A program made the translations under genes and the position numbers. From Lysobacteraceae bacterium (GTDB lineage Bacteria > Pseudomonadota > Gammaproteobacteria > Xanthomonadales > Rhodanobacteraceae), in the NCBI GenBank assembly GCA_018971925.1, contig JAGWZT010000005.1, positions 1 to 20,384 on the forward strand: DNA of 20,384 nucleotides, given 5' to 3'. The notes beneath the pieces were generated by a model, which was given only the letters and a program-made list of their open reading frames with translations, made no database searches and was not told the DNA's origin. Positions 1-7,312 of this stretch are shown here, in pieces (within the stretch, counting starts at the first letter, position 1; each line of letters starts with the position of its first letter).

Positions 1-426
1 GAGAACATCTCGACCTACCTGCGCTTCGAAGGCGGCGACTACACCGAATGGGATTTCGTCGCCGAGGTCGTGCGACGCAGCGGTTGTGGCTTGCTGTGCG
101 ACGTCAACAACATCTACGTCAACAGCGTCAACCACGGCTTCGACCCGCGCGTGTACCTTGACGCCCTGCCACGCGAGGCTATCAAGGAAATTCACCTCGC
201 CGGATTTACCAGCAAGGAAAACTTGCCGGTGCCGTTGCTGATTGACTCGCACAGCCGGAGGGTGGACACGCAGGTATGGAATCTGTACGCGGACGCCATC
301 GACCTATTCGGCCCGGTGCCGACCCTGATCGAATGGGATCAGGACATACCCGCGCTGGAAGTGCTGCTGGACGAGGCCGCCCATGCGGAGGAGGTGCTCG
401 ATGCACGCCGCGCTCTCGCTGTCTGA
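1..426 (+). CDS. bufB: DUF692/MNIO family enzyme (BufB-like), 3' part only
   Basis: The gene is open from base 1, so the N-terminal half lies outside the window; 141 residues remain. Visible family features are ENISTYLRF at the cut edge, CDVNNIYVNSVNHG, the metal-ligand style segments EIHLAGF and LIDSHSRRVD, and the terminal glutamate in TLIEWDQD. DUF692 proteins are multinuclear non-heme iron-dependent oxidases (MNIO). In bufferin operons they modify cysteines of a small secreted precursor, BufA, together with a DUF2063 partner. That partner gene follows directly and overlaps this one by 26 bases, which supports the BufB assignment. The precursor gene would be expected upstream, out of view. 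Family assignment is firm; the bufferin role is inferred from neighbours. Confidence 0.88.
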   Translation, partial: ENISTYLRFEGGDYTEWDFVAEVVRRSGCGLLCDVNNIYVNSVNHGFDPRVYLDALPREAIKEIHLAGFTSKENLPVPLLIDSHSRRVDTQVWNLYADAIDLFGPVPTLIEWDQDIPALEVLLDEAAHAEEVLDARRALAV

Positions 427-1201
427 GCTGCAGCAGCAATTCATGGCCGCGCTCTACGATGCCGACGTGCCAGGGCCCGCAACATCCATCGCGGGCAACG
501 GTCTTGCCCCCGAGGCCCGCCTGCACATCTACCGCAACAGTTGCAACGAAATCCAGACCTCCGCGCTGCGCACCACATACCCGGCAGTGCTGGCGCTGGT
601 CGGCGAGGCGTTCTTCGACCAGAGCGCTCGCGGCTACAGGCGCGCGCATCCGTCGCATTCGGGCAACCTGCAGGCGTTCGGCGAAACATTCGCCGAGTAC
701 CTGGAAACATTGACGGGAGGCCGCTCGTTTCCCTACCTGCCCGATGTGGCGCGGCTGGAATGGCTGCGCCAGCAAACCGTGCTGGCGCCCGATTCCCAGC
801 CGATCGATTTGGTCGAGAGCCTCGATACCAGCGGTGGATCGCAGCGGATCGTCCTGCACCCGAGCCTGCACCTGCTCGAAAGCCGGTATCCCGTCTTCAC
901 GATCTGGCACTACGCGCTGCAGCCAACGTCCACAAGGCTGGTACTGGACGGCGGGGGCGAGAGCGTCGTGCTATGGCGCGAGGACGGCGAAGTAGCGATG
1001 GCGACGCTTGACCCGGCGAGCTTCGCCTGCATCGCAGCGTTCGCGCATGACTATTCGCTTGACGACGCCCAGGCCGCCGCCATGGCCGTCGATCCCGATT
1101 TCGCTCTCGTCGAGTGCGTCGAAAGCCTGCTTCAGCGCCGCCTGATCACGGGCATCAAGCCCTTCGTAGCCCCCCGCAAGGAACCACCGACATGTCGATG
1201 A
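401..1201 (+). CDS. bufC: DUF2063 family protein (BufC/HvfC-like MNIO partner)
   Basis: The protein has about 266 residues. The N-terminal LSLSELQQQFMAALYD and the HIYRNSCNEIQTSALRTTYPAVLALVGEAFF segment (split here only in description) are typical of the DUF2063 putative DNA-binding domain. Despite that name, the family acts as the partner that presents the precursor peptide to the DUF692 enzyme in RiPP maturation. I chose the ATG at 401 because GGAGGAGG lies just upstream at 386-393; an in-frame ATG at 383 would leave no such site. The gene overlaps bufB by 26 bases and the DoxX gene by 10, so the three are very likely co-transcribed and translationally coupled. Confidence 0.85.
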   Translation: MHAALSLSELQQQFMAALYDADVPGPATSIAGNGLAPEARLHIYRNSCNEIQTSALRTTYPAVLALVGEAFFDQSARGYRRAHPSHSGNLQAFGETFAEYLETLTGGRSFPYLPDVARLEWLRQQTVLAPDSQPIDLVESLDTSGGSQRIVLHPSLHLLESRYPVFTIWHYALQPTSTRLVLDGGGESVVLWREDGEVAMATLDPASFACIAAFAHDYSLDDAQAAAMAVDPDFALVECVESLLQRRLITGIKPFVAPRKEPPTCR

Positions 1202-1710
1202 TTACCTGTGTCAACACCTGCTACACCCGCGCCACCGATTGGCTGGCCGCATGGGTTGGCCCGGTGACGTTGCTGTTCATGCGCATCTGGGTCGCACTGG
1301 CGTTCTGGCAGGCAGGCCTGGTCAAGATTGCCGACCCCATGGGCACGCAGTACCTGTTCGAGAGCATGTACCACGTGCCGCTGTTGCCGCCCGACTTCGC
1401 GGCCGTGCTGGGCACCTGGATCGAACTGGTCGTGCCGTGGTTCGTGGGCTTGGGATTACTTGGTCGGCCGTTCGCGCTGTTCCTGTTCATCTATAACATC
1501 ATCGCGTTCACGTCGTTCCCGGGGCTCTGGCCGCACGGGTTCTGGCACGGATTGTTCGGGACTGCCGATTTCGCCGACCACAAGATCTGGGGCCTGATGC
1601 TGATGGCGGTGATTGCGTGGGGGCCTGGCAAGCTGTCACTAGACACGCTGTTCGGATGGATTTATCGCCGCTGGCGTGGCCTCACGCCGCCGTCGCGCGC
1701 CAATGCGTGA
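1192..1710 (+). CDS. DoxX family membrane protein of the bufferin operon
   Basis: A 172-residue protein with about four hydrophobic segments (roughly residues 17-37, 61-85, 90-110 and 125-150). It shows the DoxX-type start RIWVALAFWQAGLVKIADP and, later, LPPDFAAVLGTWIELVVPW. DoxX/DoxD-like proteins are small inner-membrane proteins often found as the last gene of bufferin (bufABCD-type) operons; their biochemical role is not settled. The ATG at 1192 overlaps the end of the DUF2063 gene and has AAGGA at about 1178-1182. I see no clear terminator after it. Family call is confident; function is unknown. Confidence 0.83.
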   Translation: MSMITCVNTCYTRATDWLAAWVGPVTLLFMRIWVALAFWQAGLVKIADPMGTQYLFESMYHVPLLPPDFAAVLGTWIELVVPWFVGLGLLGRPFALFLFIYNIIAFTSFPGLWPHGFWHGLFGTADFADHKIWGLMLMAVIAWGPGKLSLDTLFGWIYRRWRGLTPPSRANA

Positions 1711-1975
1711 GTAACTGATGGCCGATCTCACGACAAGGTCGAACCAGGGTGAATCCATCGTGCAAGATTTTCGAGTCCATACGTCGGAAGATGCCCCTCC
1801 GGCGCCAGCCGGCGTGAGGTCATCACAGCCGGTTCACTGGATTGGGACATCACGCCACTCGCGCATCGTCGTTTCGACAGGCTGCCTACGGCACCGCGTC
1901 GAGCCCACACACGTGGCCGGCGCACCAACCCGTCACAATCGGGATTCCCGAAAAAGTATCGGAGCCGAACACCCC

Positions 1976-2641
1976 GTGAGCCCGATCAACGCAGACACGG
2001 CCCAATCGGTACGCGACGAATACAGGACGTTGGCCGATTCCTACGAACAGCGATGGCGGCGCTATTTGGACGTCAGTGCCGCCCACACCCTGGATACGCT
2101 CGATCCTCGGGAGGGCGAATCCATTCTGGATGCTGGCTGCGGGACAGGGCTGTTGTTGCGAAGAATCGCAGCCCGCGCCCCAGGTGCTCACCTTGTGGGC
2201 ATTGATCTCACCTTGGCGATGATCCGTCGGGCCGACGCAAAGTTGTCTGGTCTGTTGGTGGGTGATGTCTGTCGTCTACCGCTCGCCCGTGAGTCGCTGG
2301 ATGCGGTTGTCCTGGCAAGTGTGCTTCAGTACCTGCCCAGCCTCGATTGCGCGCTGTCGGAAATCGTGCGTGTACTCCGGCCCGGCGGGCGCGTCGTGAT
2401 CACGGCGTGGGGCGAGGGCAGAGTGTGCATGCGGACGTTGGGGCGATGGTTGAGGTGGCGTGGAAAGGCCGACGTTCATCTGCATCCGCGAGACGATCTT
2501 GTCGCGTCATGCGAAGACCACCGATTGAGCATCCGGCGCGAACAAACTTATTCAGTTGGTCCACTCTGGCGGCTGTTGACGGTGGTCGCCGTCAAGAATG
2601 TTGGTGATGGCTCGGTTCGAAGCAAGCGTGAGGGCGCGTGA
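1976..2641 (+). CDS. class I SAM-dependent methyltransferase
   Basis: A 221-residue protein with the Rossmann methyltransferase motifs in order: motif I ILDAGCGTGLLLRRIA (about residues 51-66), the acidic post-I loop HLVGIDLTLAMI, motif II/III around DAVVLASVLQYLPS, and motif IV IVRVLRPGGRVVITAW. These are the UbiE/Methyltransf_11 hallmarks; the substrate cannot be read from sequence. The start is uncertain. The frame stays open back to an ATG at 1718, but the extra 86 residues look like translated non-coding DNA (no domain, rich in R, T, H and P). The GTG at 1976 has GGAG at 1961-1964 and starts just before the conserved fold. The 265 bases before it (1711-1975) hold no other gene I can support. 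Confidence 0.75.
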   Translation: MSPINADTAQSVRDEYRTLADSYEQRWRRYLDVSAAHTLDTLDPREGESILDAGCGTGLLLRRIAARAPGAHLVGIDLTLAMIRRADAKLSGLLVGDVCRLPLARESLDAVVLASVLQYLPSLDCALSEIVRVLRPGGRVVITAWGEGRVCMRTLGRWLRWRGKADVHLHPRDDLVASCEDHRLSIRREQTYSVGPLWRLLTVVAVKNVGDGSVRSKREGA

Positions 2642-2677
2642 CCGTCGGCCAACGGAGATTCTTTCTGTGTATCCCGG

Positions 2678-2935
2678 TCAATGCCGCTGGCGTGCCAGAA
2701 GACCAACATTCGACACGGCAAACGGGATCAGGTAGTTGAGCGTCACCTTGACCGCGAGGTCCGAGGTCCACACACCACGTAGCAAATCGCCGCCGAGGTT
2801 GAGCACGTTCAGCAGGCTACCGACCATGAAGGCAATCAGCAGCGTGCGCCGCAGGTGCATCGGCGTCAGCATGACACGCGCGCATGCCTTGAGGCTCCCA
2901 AACATCGCCCGGGCATAGAGCCATTGCATCTTCAT
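2678..2935 (-). CDS. nrtS: NrtS-like small membrane protein (nitrate/nitrite transporter family)
   Basis: An 85-residue protein with two hydrophobic stretches, about residues 28-48 and 62-80. The pattern LRRTLLIAFMVGSLLNVLNLGGDLL followed by KVTLNYLIPFAVSNVG (described as two separate motifs) matches the short NrtS family, where GxxLNxxNxGD and a YxxPxxVS motif recur. NrtS proteins were described as very small nitrate/nitrite transporters in marine cyanobacteria and have homologues across proteobacteria. Here the ATG overlaps the stop of the upstream hydrolase gene as ATGA (2932-2935), so the two are translationally coupled. Its N-terminal ~27 residues are an extension beyond the core. Assignment rests on motif memory and could not be searched. 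Confidence 0.65.
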   Translation of the reverse strand: MKMQWLYARAMFGSLKACARVMLTPMHLRRTLLIAFMVGSLLNVLNLGGDLLRGVWTSDLAVKVTLNYLIPFAVSNVGLLARQRH

Positions 2936-3747
2936 GGTGACGCATGCGCGCGGCGGGTGGATGGCTTGGCTGGCGGCGGCGTTGCTCGCGCGAAGGTTTC
3001 AGTCTTATCGTTCGCCCAAGGCAAGCTGTGATAATCGTCCTGCAAAAGGCCGGGCTTGATAATCTGAAAGTACGGCGAGACATCGAAGTCGCGGGGCACG
3101 AACAGGCTGTGATGCCGAATGTGGTACTGCTCGTGCACGCAATCACGGCAAGCCGGATCGTTTGCGGACTCGCGGGTGATGATGGGCAGGATGGGGAAGC
3201 CGACCGACTGGAACGCCTGTGCGATCAGCGTGGAGCAGATCGCGCGGGTGGGATCACCGCTGCCCAGTGCCAGCATCCGCCGGCGCCAGGGCGCAGGAAC
3301 CGGCGGCACGGGCAGCAGATAACGCGCGAGATCGAACACATTCTTGAGGTCGTAGCGATTCCCGATCCGCGCGACGGCGTAAGCGATCACACGTTTGATG
3401 TCCCCCTCGCTCAACCCGACGGGGCGGCAGATTCTCAGGTGATAGCCAGCCAATTCCTCGGGCAGGAACGTGCGCACGCCCTGTTCCACGTCGGCCTCGA
3501 GCAGTCGGCAGGCGGGACGATCCGTTGCCGCCTCGATGCACAATACCGAATGCGACCAGGTGGACTGGGTCAGGTACTTGATGGCGCCGCTGATGCGCTG
3601 GCGGCCCTCCACCAGGATGACATCGGCGGGTCGGAGGATCTGCCGCAGGAGGGCGGGATCCGTCGCCGGATACGGATAGGGGCCGTGCGCCTGCGCCTGC
3701 AGATAACGCGCCAGATGCCGCCCCAGAAAGCGAAATGCGTTGTGCAT
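2932..3747 (-). CDS. YiiX/YebB-like permuted papain-fold cysteine hydrolase
   Basis: A 271-residue protein if it starts at the ATG at 3747 (MHNAFRFLGRHLARYL); an in-frame ATG at 3828 would add 27 residues lacking obvious homology. The order of catalytic elements is that of the circularly permuted NlpC/P60 group: PADVILVEG opens the barrel, then the His in TWSHSVLC (His66), an acidic residue in RLLEAD, and the Cys only later in AICSTLIAQAF (Cys171), the reverse of ordinary papain-like enzymes. Members are often called lipo-like or YiiX-family proteins and are thought to act on amide or acyl bonds in membrane-linked substrates; the true substrate is unknown. It is the first gene of a two-gene minus-strand unit with the NrtS-like gene. 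Confidence 0.75.
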   Translation of the reverse strand: MHNAFRFLGRHLARYLQAQAHGPYPYPATDPALLRQILRPADVILVEGRQRISGAIKYLTQSTWSHSVLCIEAATDRPACRLLEADVEQGVRTFLPEELAGYHLRICRPVGLSEGDIKRVIAYAVARIGNRYDLKNVFDLARYLLPVPPVPAPWRRRMLALGSGDPTRAICSTLIAQAFQSVGFPILPIITRESANDPACRDCVHEQYHIRHHSLFVPRDFDVSPYFQIIKPGLLQDDYHSLPWANDKTETFARATPPPAKPSTRRAHASP

Positions 3748-3987
3748 GAATGCCGAATCCCCAAGTGTTCTCCCACAAGAGGCGGGAAATGGCGCGACGG
3801 ATTCACGCCTGACTGCCGGAAACGTCATCTCGTTGCGCGATCATGAATCCTTTGCCTTGTTTGCTGCCTCTATCCAGTACCTATGCGCACTCCGCTGTTT
3901 GGCCGAGCTCCAATCTGGGCGTGCGAAAACGTTTACACGAACACCTTCCCTTGCAACGTGGCGAGGCCATGAAATGGACGATCTGAC

Positions 3988-4485
3988 ATGAGGCATCGGT
4001 TGGCATGGCGTACCTGGTGTACAAGATTGATTGCAATATCTGCACTGGCCGTGTTGGGCTGCGGCACGGCCCAGGCACGCGTCGAATTTTCGCTGGGCCG
4101 CAGCGATACGCCGCGGCACGGATGGACCGATGTCGGTTTCATGGAGTGGGTCGGCGACCCTCGTCCCATTTGGCGGTTGGCTTGGGCGCCCGCGTTCGGG
4201 CTCGGGCGCTTCAGCGCGCGCGACACTGTGGCCGAGCGCTTGAACCACACAGTCTGGGTCGGTGCCGGCGGCGGGCGGTTGTACCTATGGCGCGGGGCGT
4301 TTTTCGGTTTTCAGGTCGCAGCCACCCATGGCAAGACCGATGCTCTGAGCTCGACGGCCGAATTCGTCAGCAGCCTGGGCTGGAAGGGTCGACATTGGCA
4401 GATCTTGGTGCGCCATATTTCCAACGGCGACCTGCACAAGCCCAATCACGGCGAAACCATGCTGCTGGCAGGATTCGCGTTTTGA
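3988..4485 (+). CDS. pagL: PagL-like lipid A 3-O-deacylase / acyloxyacyl hydrolase, outer membrane
   Basis: A 165-residue protein with an N-terminal signal segment (hydrophobic 13-27, AQA at 28-30 as likely signal peptidase I site) and a C-terminal phenylalanine (GFAF), as in outer-membrane beta-barrels. The family signature is present near the end: VRHISNGDLHKPNHGET with His143, Ser145, Asn146 and Glu156, the His-Ser-Glu catalytic set of PagL. Such enzymes remove the 3-O acyl chain of lipid A in the outer membrane, altering envelope permeability and immune recognition. The gene stands alone, divergent from the hydrolase gene, with 240 bases between the two. The ribosome site is weak. Confidence 0.8.
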   Translation: MRHRLAWRTWCTRLIAISALAVLGCGTAQARVEFSLGRSDTPRHGWTDVGFMEWVGDPRPIWRLAWAPAFGLGRFSARDTVAERLNHTVWVGAGGGRLYLWRGAFFGFQVAATHGKTDALSSTAEFVSSLGWKGRHWQILVRHISNGDLHKPNHGETMLLAGFAF

Positions 4486-4593
4486 AGCTGCACAATGGCA
4501 GTCTCGGTGCTTCCAGGCTGTGGCTGACAAGGGTGGCAGCGGCGTCAGACAAGTGCACACGTCATTCCAGGCACTACATCAGCAGGTTCCAGC

Positions 4594-5103
4594 ATGTCCA
4601 ATGATCCCGCCTTGATCGAAGCCGCCCGCCAGGGCGATGAACTTGCCTTGTTGCGCCTGTTGAAGATATCCCAGCCCGATCTGCGCCGGATTGCCGAGAG
4701 CCAATGCGCCACTTCCGCGGATGCAGACGACGCCGTGCAGGAGACGCTGTGGGTGGTTTATCGCCGGATCGGCGCACTGCGTACGGTGGGTTCCTACACG
4801 GCCTGGATGTTCGCGATCGTTCAGCGCGAGTGCCGGCGCCTGATGCGCAAGGTGCGCGGGCAGGTCGAACTGCCTGACGAGGATCACAAGATCTTCGCTT
4901 ATTACACCCGCCCCGATCTGCAGGTGGATCTGGCGGCCGCGATCCAGTCCCTGCCCGACAAGTACCGCGAGGCGATCATCCTGCGCGACTTCGACGAGTG
5001 CACGATCGCGGAAATCGCGCAAACCCTGCGCCTGTCGCGCGCGGCGGTGAAGAGCCGGATCCACCGCGGCCGGACGCTGGTCCGCGAATACCTGCTGGAT
5101 TGA
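4594..5103 (+). CDS. ECF-type RNA polymerase sigma factor
   Basis: A 169-residue sigma-70 family protein of two-domain (ECF) build. Region 2 is seen in ADADDAVQETLWVVYRRI and the tryptophan-bearing SYTAWMFAIVQRECRR (about 48-85). Region 4 is LPDKYREAIILRDFDECTIAEIAQTLRLSRAAVKSRIHRGR (described in full only by its key parts: DKYREAIILRD, TIAEIA, SRAAVKSRIHRGR), about residues 124-162. There is no anti-sigma gene downstream: the next ORF begins 4 bases later and is an oxidoreductase. It heads the arsenosugar gene row, so it may direct transcription of this operon, or of the nearby bufferin genes. No recognisable autoregulated promoter is evident in the 108 bases upstream. Its inducing signal is unknown. 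Confidence 0.85.
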   Translation: MSNDPALIEAARQGDELALLRLLKISQPDLRRIAESQCATSADADDAVQETLWVVYRRIGALRTVGSYTAWMFAIVQRECRRLMRKVRGQVELPDEDHKIFAYYTRPDLQVDLAAAIQSLPDKYREAIILRDFDECTIAEIAQTLRLSRAAVKSRIHRGRTLVREYLLD

Positions 5104-5107
5104 ACGC

Positions 5108-7312
5108 ATGCGCGGCTTTCGTCTTACCTCCCTTCGCATCGTCGTAGGCGCGCTGCTGGCCGTCGGGGTCGCGGTCTTGCTGGTGATCGCGTCGCGGCAT
5201 GGCCTGAGTCTGGAGACGCTGAAAACATCGCGGCAAGCCCTGCTGGCCGAGGTGTCGGCGCACCCGCTCGCGGCCGCCGCGGGGTTCTTTGGTGTCTATG
5301 TGCTGGCGACGGCGGTCTCGTTGCCTATCGCGACGGTGCTGACCCTGGCTGGGGGCGCCCTGTTCGGCGTGGTCGAAGGCACCCTCCTGGTGTCGTTTGC
5401 ATCCACGCTGGGCGCGACGCTGGCGATGTTGGTGAGCCGGTACCTGTTTCGCGGTTTTGTGCGCTGCCATGCCGGTCGCCATATGCCCCAGCTCGAGCGC
5501 GGCCTCCAGCGCGACGGGGCGTTCTACCTCTTTTCACTGCGCCTGGTGCCGGTTATCCCGTTCTTTCTTGTCGACGTGCTGGCGGGGCTGACACCGATCC
5601 GGTTGGTGACCTACTGGTGGGTGAGCCAGCTTGGCATGCTGCCGATGACTTTGGTGTACGTGAATGCCGGGACACGCCTCGCGTCCCTGTCGTCGCCTTC
5701 GGACTTGCTGACGCCCGTACTGATCGGCTCCTTGCTGGCGCTCGCGGTACTACCGTGGCTGGCGCGCAGCGCACTGGCGTGGCTGCGCCTGCGGCGGCTG
5801 TACCAGCGCTGGCCGAAACCGCGGCGGTTCGACCGCAATCTGGTAGTGATCGGGGCCGGTGCGGCAGGCCTCGTCAGCGCCTATCTCGCTGCGACGTTGC
5901 GGGCCAAGGTCACGCTCGTCGAATCGGAGCGCATGGGCGGTGATTGCCTCAATACAGGCTGTGTGCCATCGAAGACGCTGATCCGGATCGCGCGTGCTGC
6001 CTACGAAGTGCGAAACGCGGCGCGCTTCGGGATGGCAACTACGCCGCCCGAGGTGGACTTCGCCGCGGCGATGCGACAGGTACGCGCTGCGATCGCTGCG
6101 GTCGCACCGCACGATTCGATCGAGCGGTACCGGCGGATGGGCGTTGACGTGCGCCGCGGTCATGCAACGATTCGCTCGCCATGGTGCGTAGAAGTGGGCG
6201 GCAAGCCCATCACGACGCGGGCCATCGTGATCGCCGCGGGCGCCGAACCGATCGTGCCGAATTTGCCGGGTCTGGCCGAGGCGGGCTACCTCACTTCCGA
6301 GACTCTGTGGCAAGTCGAAACCCTCCCCAAACGCCTCGCGATCCTGGGCGGCGGACCCATCGGCTGCGAACTCGCGCAGGCATTCGCGCGGCTGGGCTCG
6401 CGGGTCACGTTGGTGCAACGGGCCGAGCGCCTGCTGGTGCGCGAGGACGATGAGGTGTCTGCGTTTGTCGCGGCACGACTCAGCGAAAAGGGTGTGGATG
6501 TTCGTGTCGCGCACAAGGCACTGGCGGTCGAGCGTGGGCCAGATGGCAAGGCGCTTGTCTGCGAGCACGCGGAATCTCGCGTCGCGTATCCGTTCGATGC
6601 AATCCTGGTCGCGATCGGCCGGGTGCCGCGCACGCAGGGCTACGGCATCGAGGAGCTCGGTATCGGACTCACCACGAAAAGGACCATCGAAACCGACGCT
6701 TGGCTGCAAACGCTGTATCCGAACATCTACGCTTGCGGTGACGTCGCGGGTCCTTGGCAATTCACGCACGCCGGCGCGCATCAGGCCTGGTACGCCACCG
6801 TCAATGCGCTGTTCGGCGGCATAAAGCGTTTTCGCGTGGACACGCGGGTGATGCCGGCGGTGACGTTCGTCGATCCCGAAGTGGCCCGGGTCGGTTTGAA
6901 CGAACTCGAGGGACGCGCGAATGGCACCCGCTACGAAGTCACCCGTTTCGAGTTCGCTGAGCTCGACCGCGCAATCGCGGAACAGGCTACGCAGGGCTTC
7001 GTGAAGGTGCTGACGGTTCCCGGCAAGGACCACATCCTGGGCGCCACGGTGGTGGGCGAACGTGCCGGCGAGTTGATCGCCGAATTCGCATTGGCCATGC
7101 GCCATCGGATCGGCCTTTCCGGCATTCTCGCCACGGTCCACGCCTATCCGACCTTCGCCGAAGCGAACAAGTACGCGGCTGGTGCTTGGCGCCGCGCGCA
7201 TGCGCCGGAACGCGCGCTGCGCTGGCTGGAACGCTGGCACCGTTGGCGGCGCCACGAGACACCAGCTGAGCAATCTAGGTTCGTTGAGAACGAGGAGAGA
7301 ACCATTACATGA
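5108..7312 (+). CDS. TVP38/TMEM64-FAD-dependent disulfide oxidoreductase fusion
   Basis: A 734-residue two-part protein. Residues 1-235 are a TVP38/TMEM64 (DedA-like, SNARE-associated Golgi) membrane domain with about six hydrophobic segments and the FSLRLVPVIPFFLVDVLAG re-entrant signature. Residues 243-734 are a group I pyridine nucleotide-disulfide oxidoreductase: FAD-binding VVIGAGAAGLVSAYLA, redox pair GGDCLNTGCVPSK (Cys280, Cys285), NAD-binding ILGGGPIGCELAQAFARLGS, second FAD motif YACGDVAG and the dimer-face HAYPTFAE. The second half resembles mercuric reductase and lipoamide dehydrogenase but lacks an HMA domain and a C-terminal Cys pair. Such fusions occur in other proteobacteria. 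It starts 4 bases after the sigma gene and overlaps arsS by 4, so it belongs to the arsenic operon. Its substrate is unknown. Confidence 0.85.
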   Translation: MRGFRLTSLRIVVGALLAVGVAVLLVIASRHGLSLETLKTSRQALLAEVSAHPLAAAAGFFGVYVLATAVSLPIATVLTLAGGALFGVVEGTLLVSFASTLGATLAMLVSRYLFRGFVRCHAGRHMPQLERGLQRDGAFYLFSLRLVPVIPFFLVDVLAGLTPIRLVTYWWVSQLGMLPMTLVYVNAGTRLASLSSPSDLLTPVLIGSLLALAVLPWLARSALAWLRLRRLYQRWPKPRRFDRNLVVIGAGAAGLVSAYLAATLRAKVTLVESERMGGDCLNTGCVPSKTLIRIARAAYEVRNAARFGMATTPPEVDFAAAMRQVRAAIAAVAPHDSIERYRRMGVDVRRGHATIRSPWCVEVGGKPITTRAIVIAAGAEPIVPNLPGLAEAGYLTSETLWQVETLPKRLAILGGGPIGCELAQAFARLGSRVTLVQRAERLLVREDDEVSAFVAARLSEKGVDVRVAHKALAVERGPDGKALVCEHAESRVAYPFDAILVAIGRVPRTQGYGIEELGIGLTTKRTIETDAWLQTLYPNIYACGDVAGPWQFTHAGAHQAWYATVNALFGGIKRFRVDTRVMPAVTFVDPEVARVGLNELEGRANGTRYEVTRFEFAELDRAIAEQATQGFVKVLTVPGKDHILGATVVGERAGELIAEFALAMRHRIGLSGILATVHAYPTFAEANKYAAGAWRRAHAPERALRWLERWHRWRRHETPAEQSRFVENEERTIT

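Noticed and set aside
1718..1975. N-terminal 86-codon extension of the methyltransferase
   Set aside because: Composition is unlike a folded domain and a GTG with a ribosome site lies just before the conserved part; kept only as an alternative start.
2944..3846. Plus-strand frame of 300 codons opposite the YiiX-like hydrolase
   Set aside because: No family features, while the minus strand shows the ordered His and Cys catalytic motifs.
4048..4062. Lipoprotein signal (VLGC) in the PagL-like protein
   Set aside because: The box is weak and an AQA signal peptidase I site follows at once; PagL proteins are outer-membrane barrels, and the C-terminal Phe agrees.
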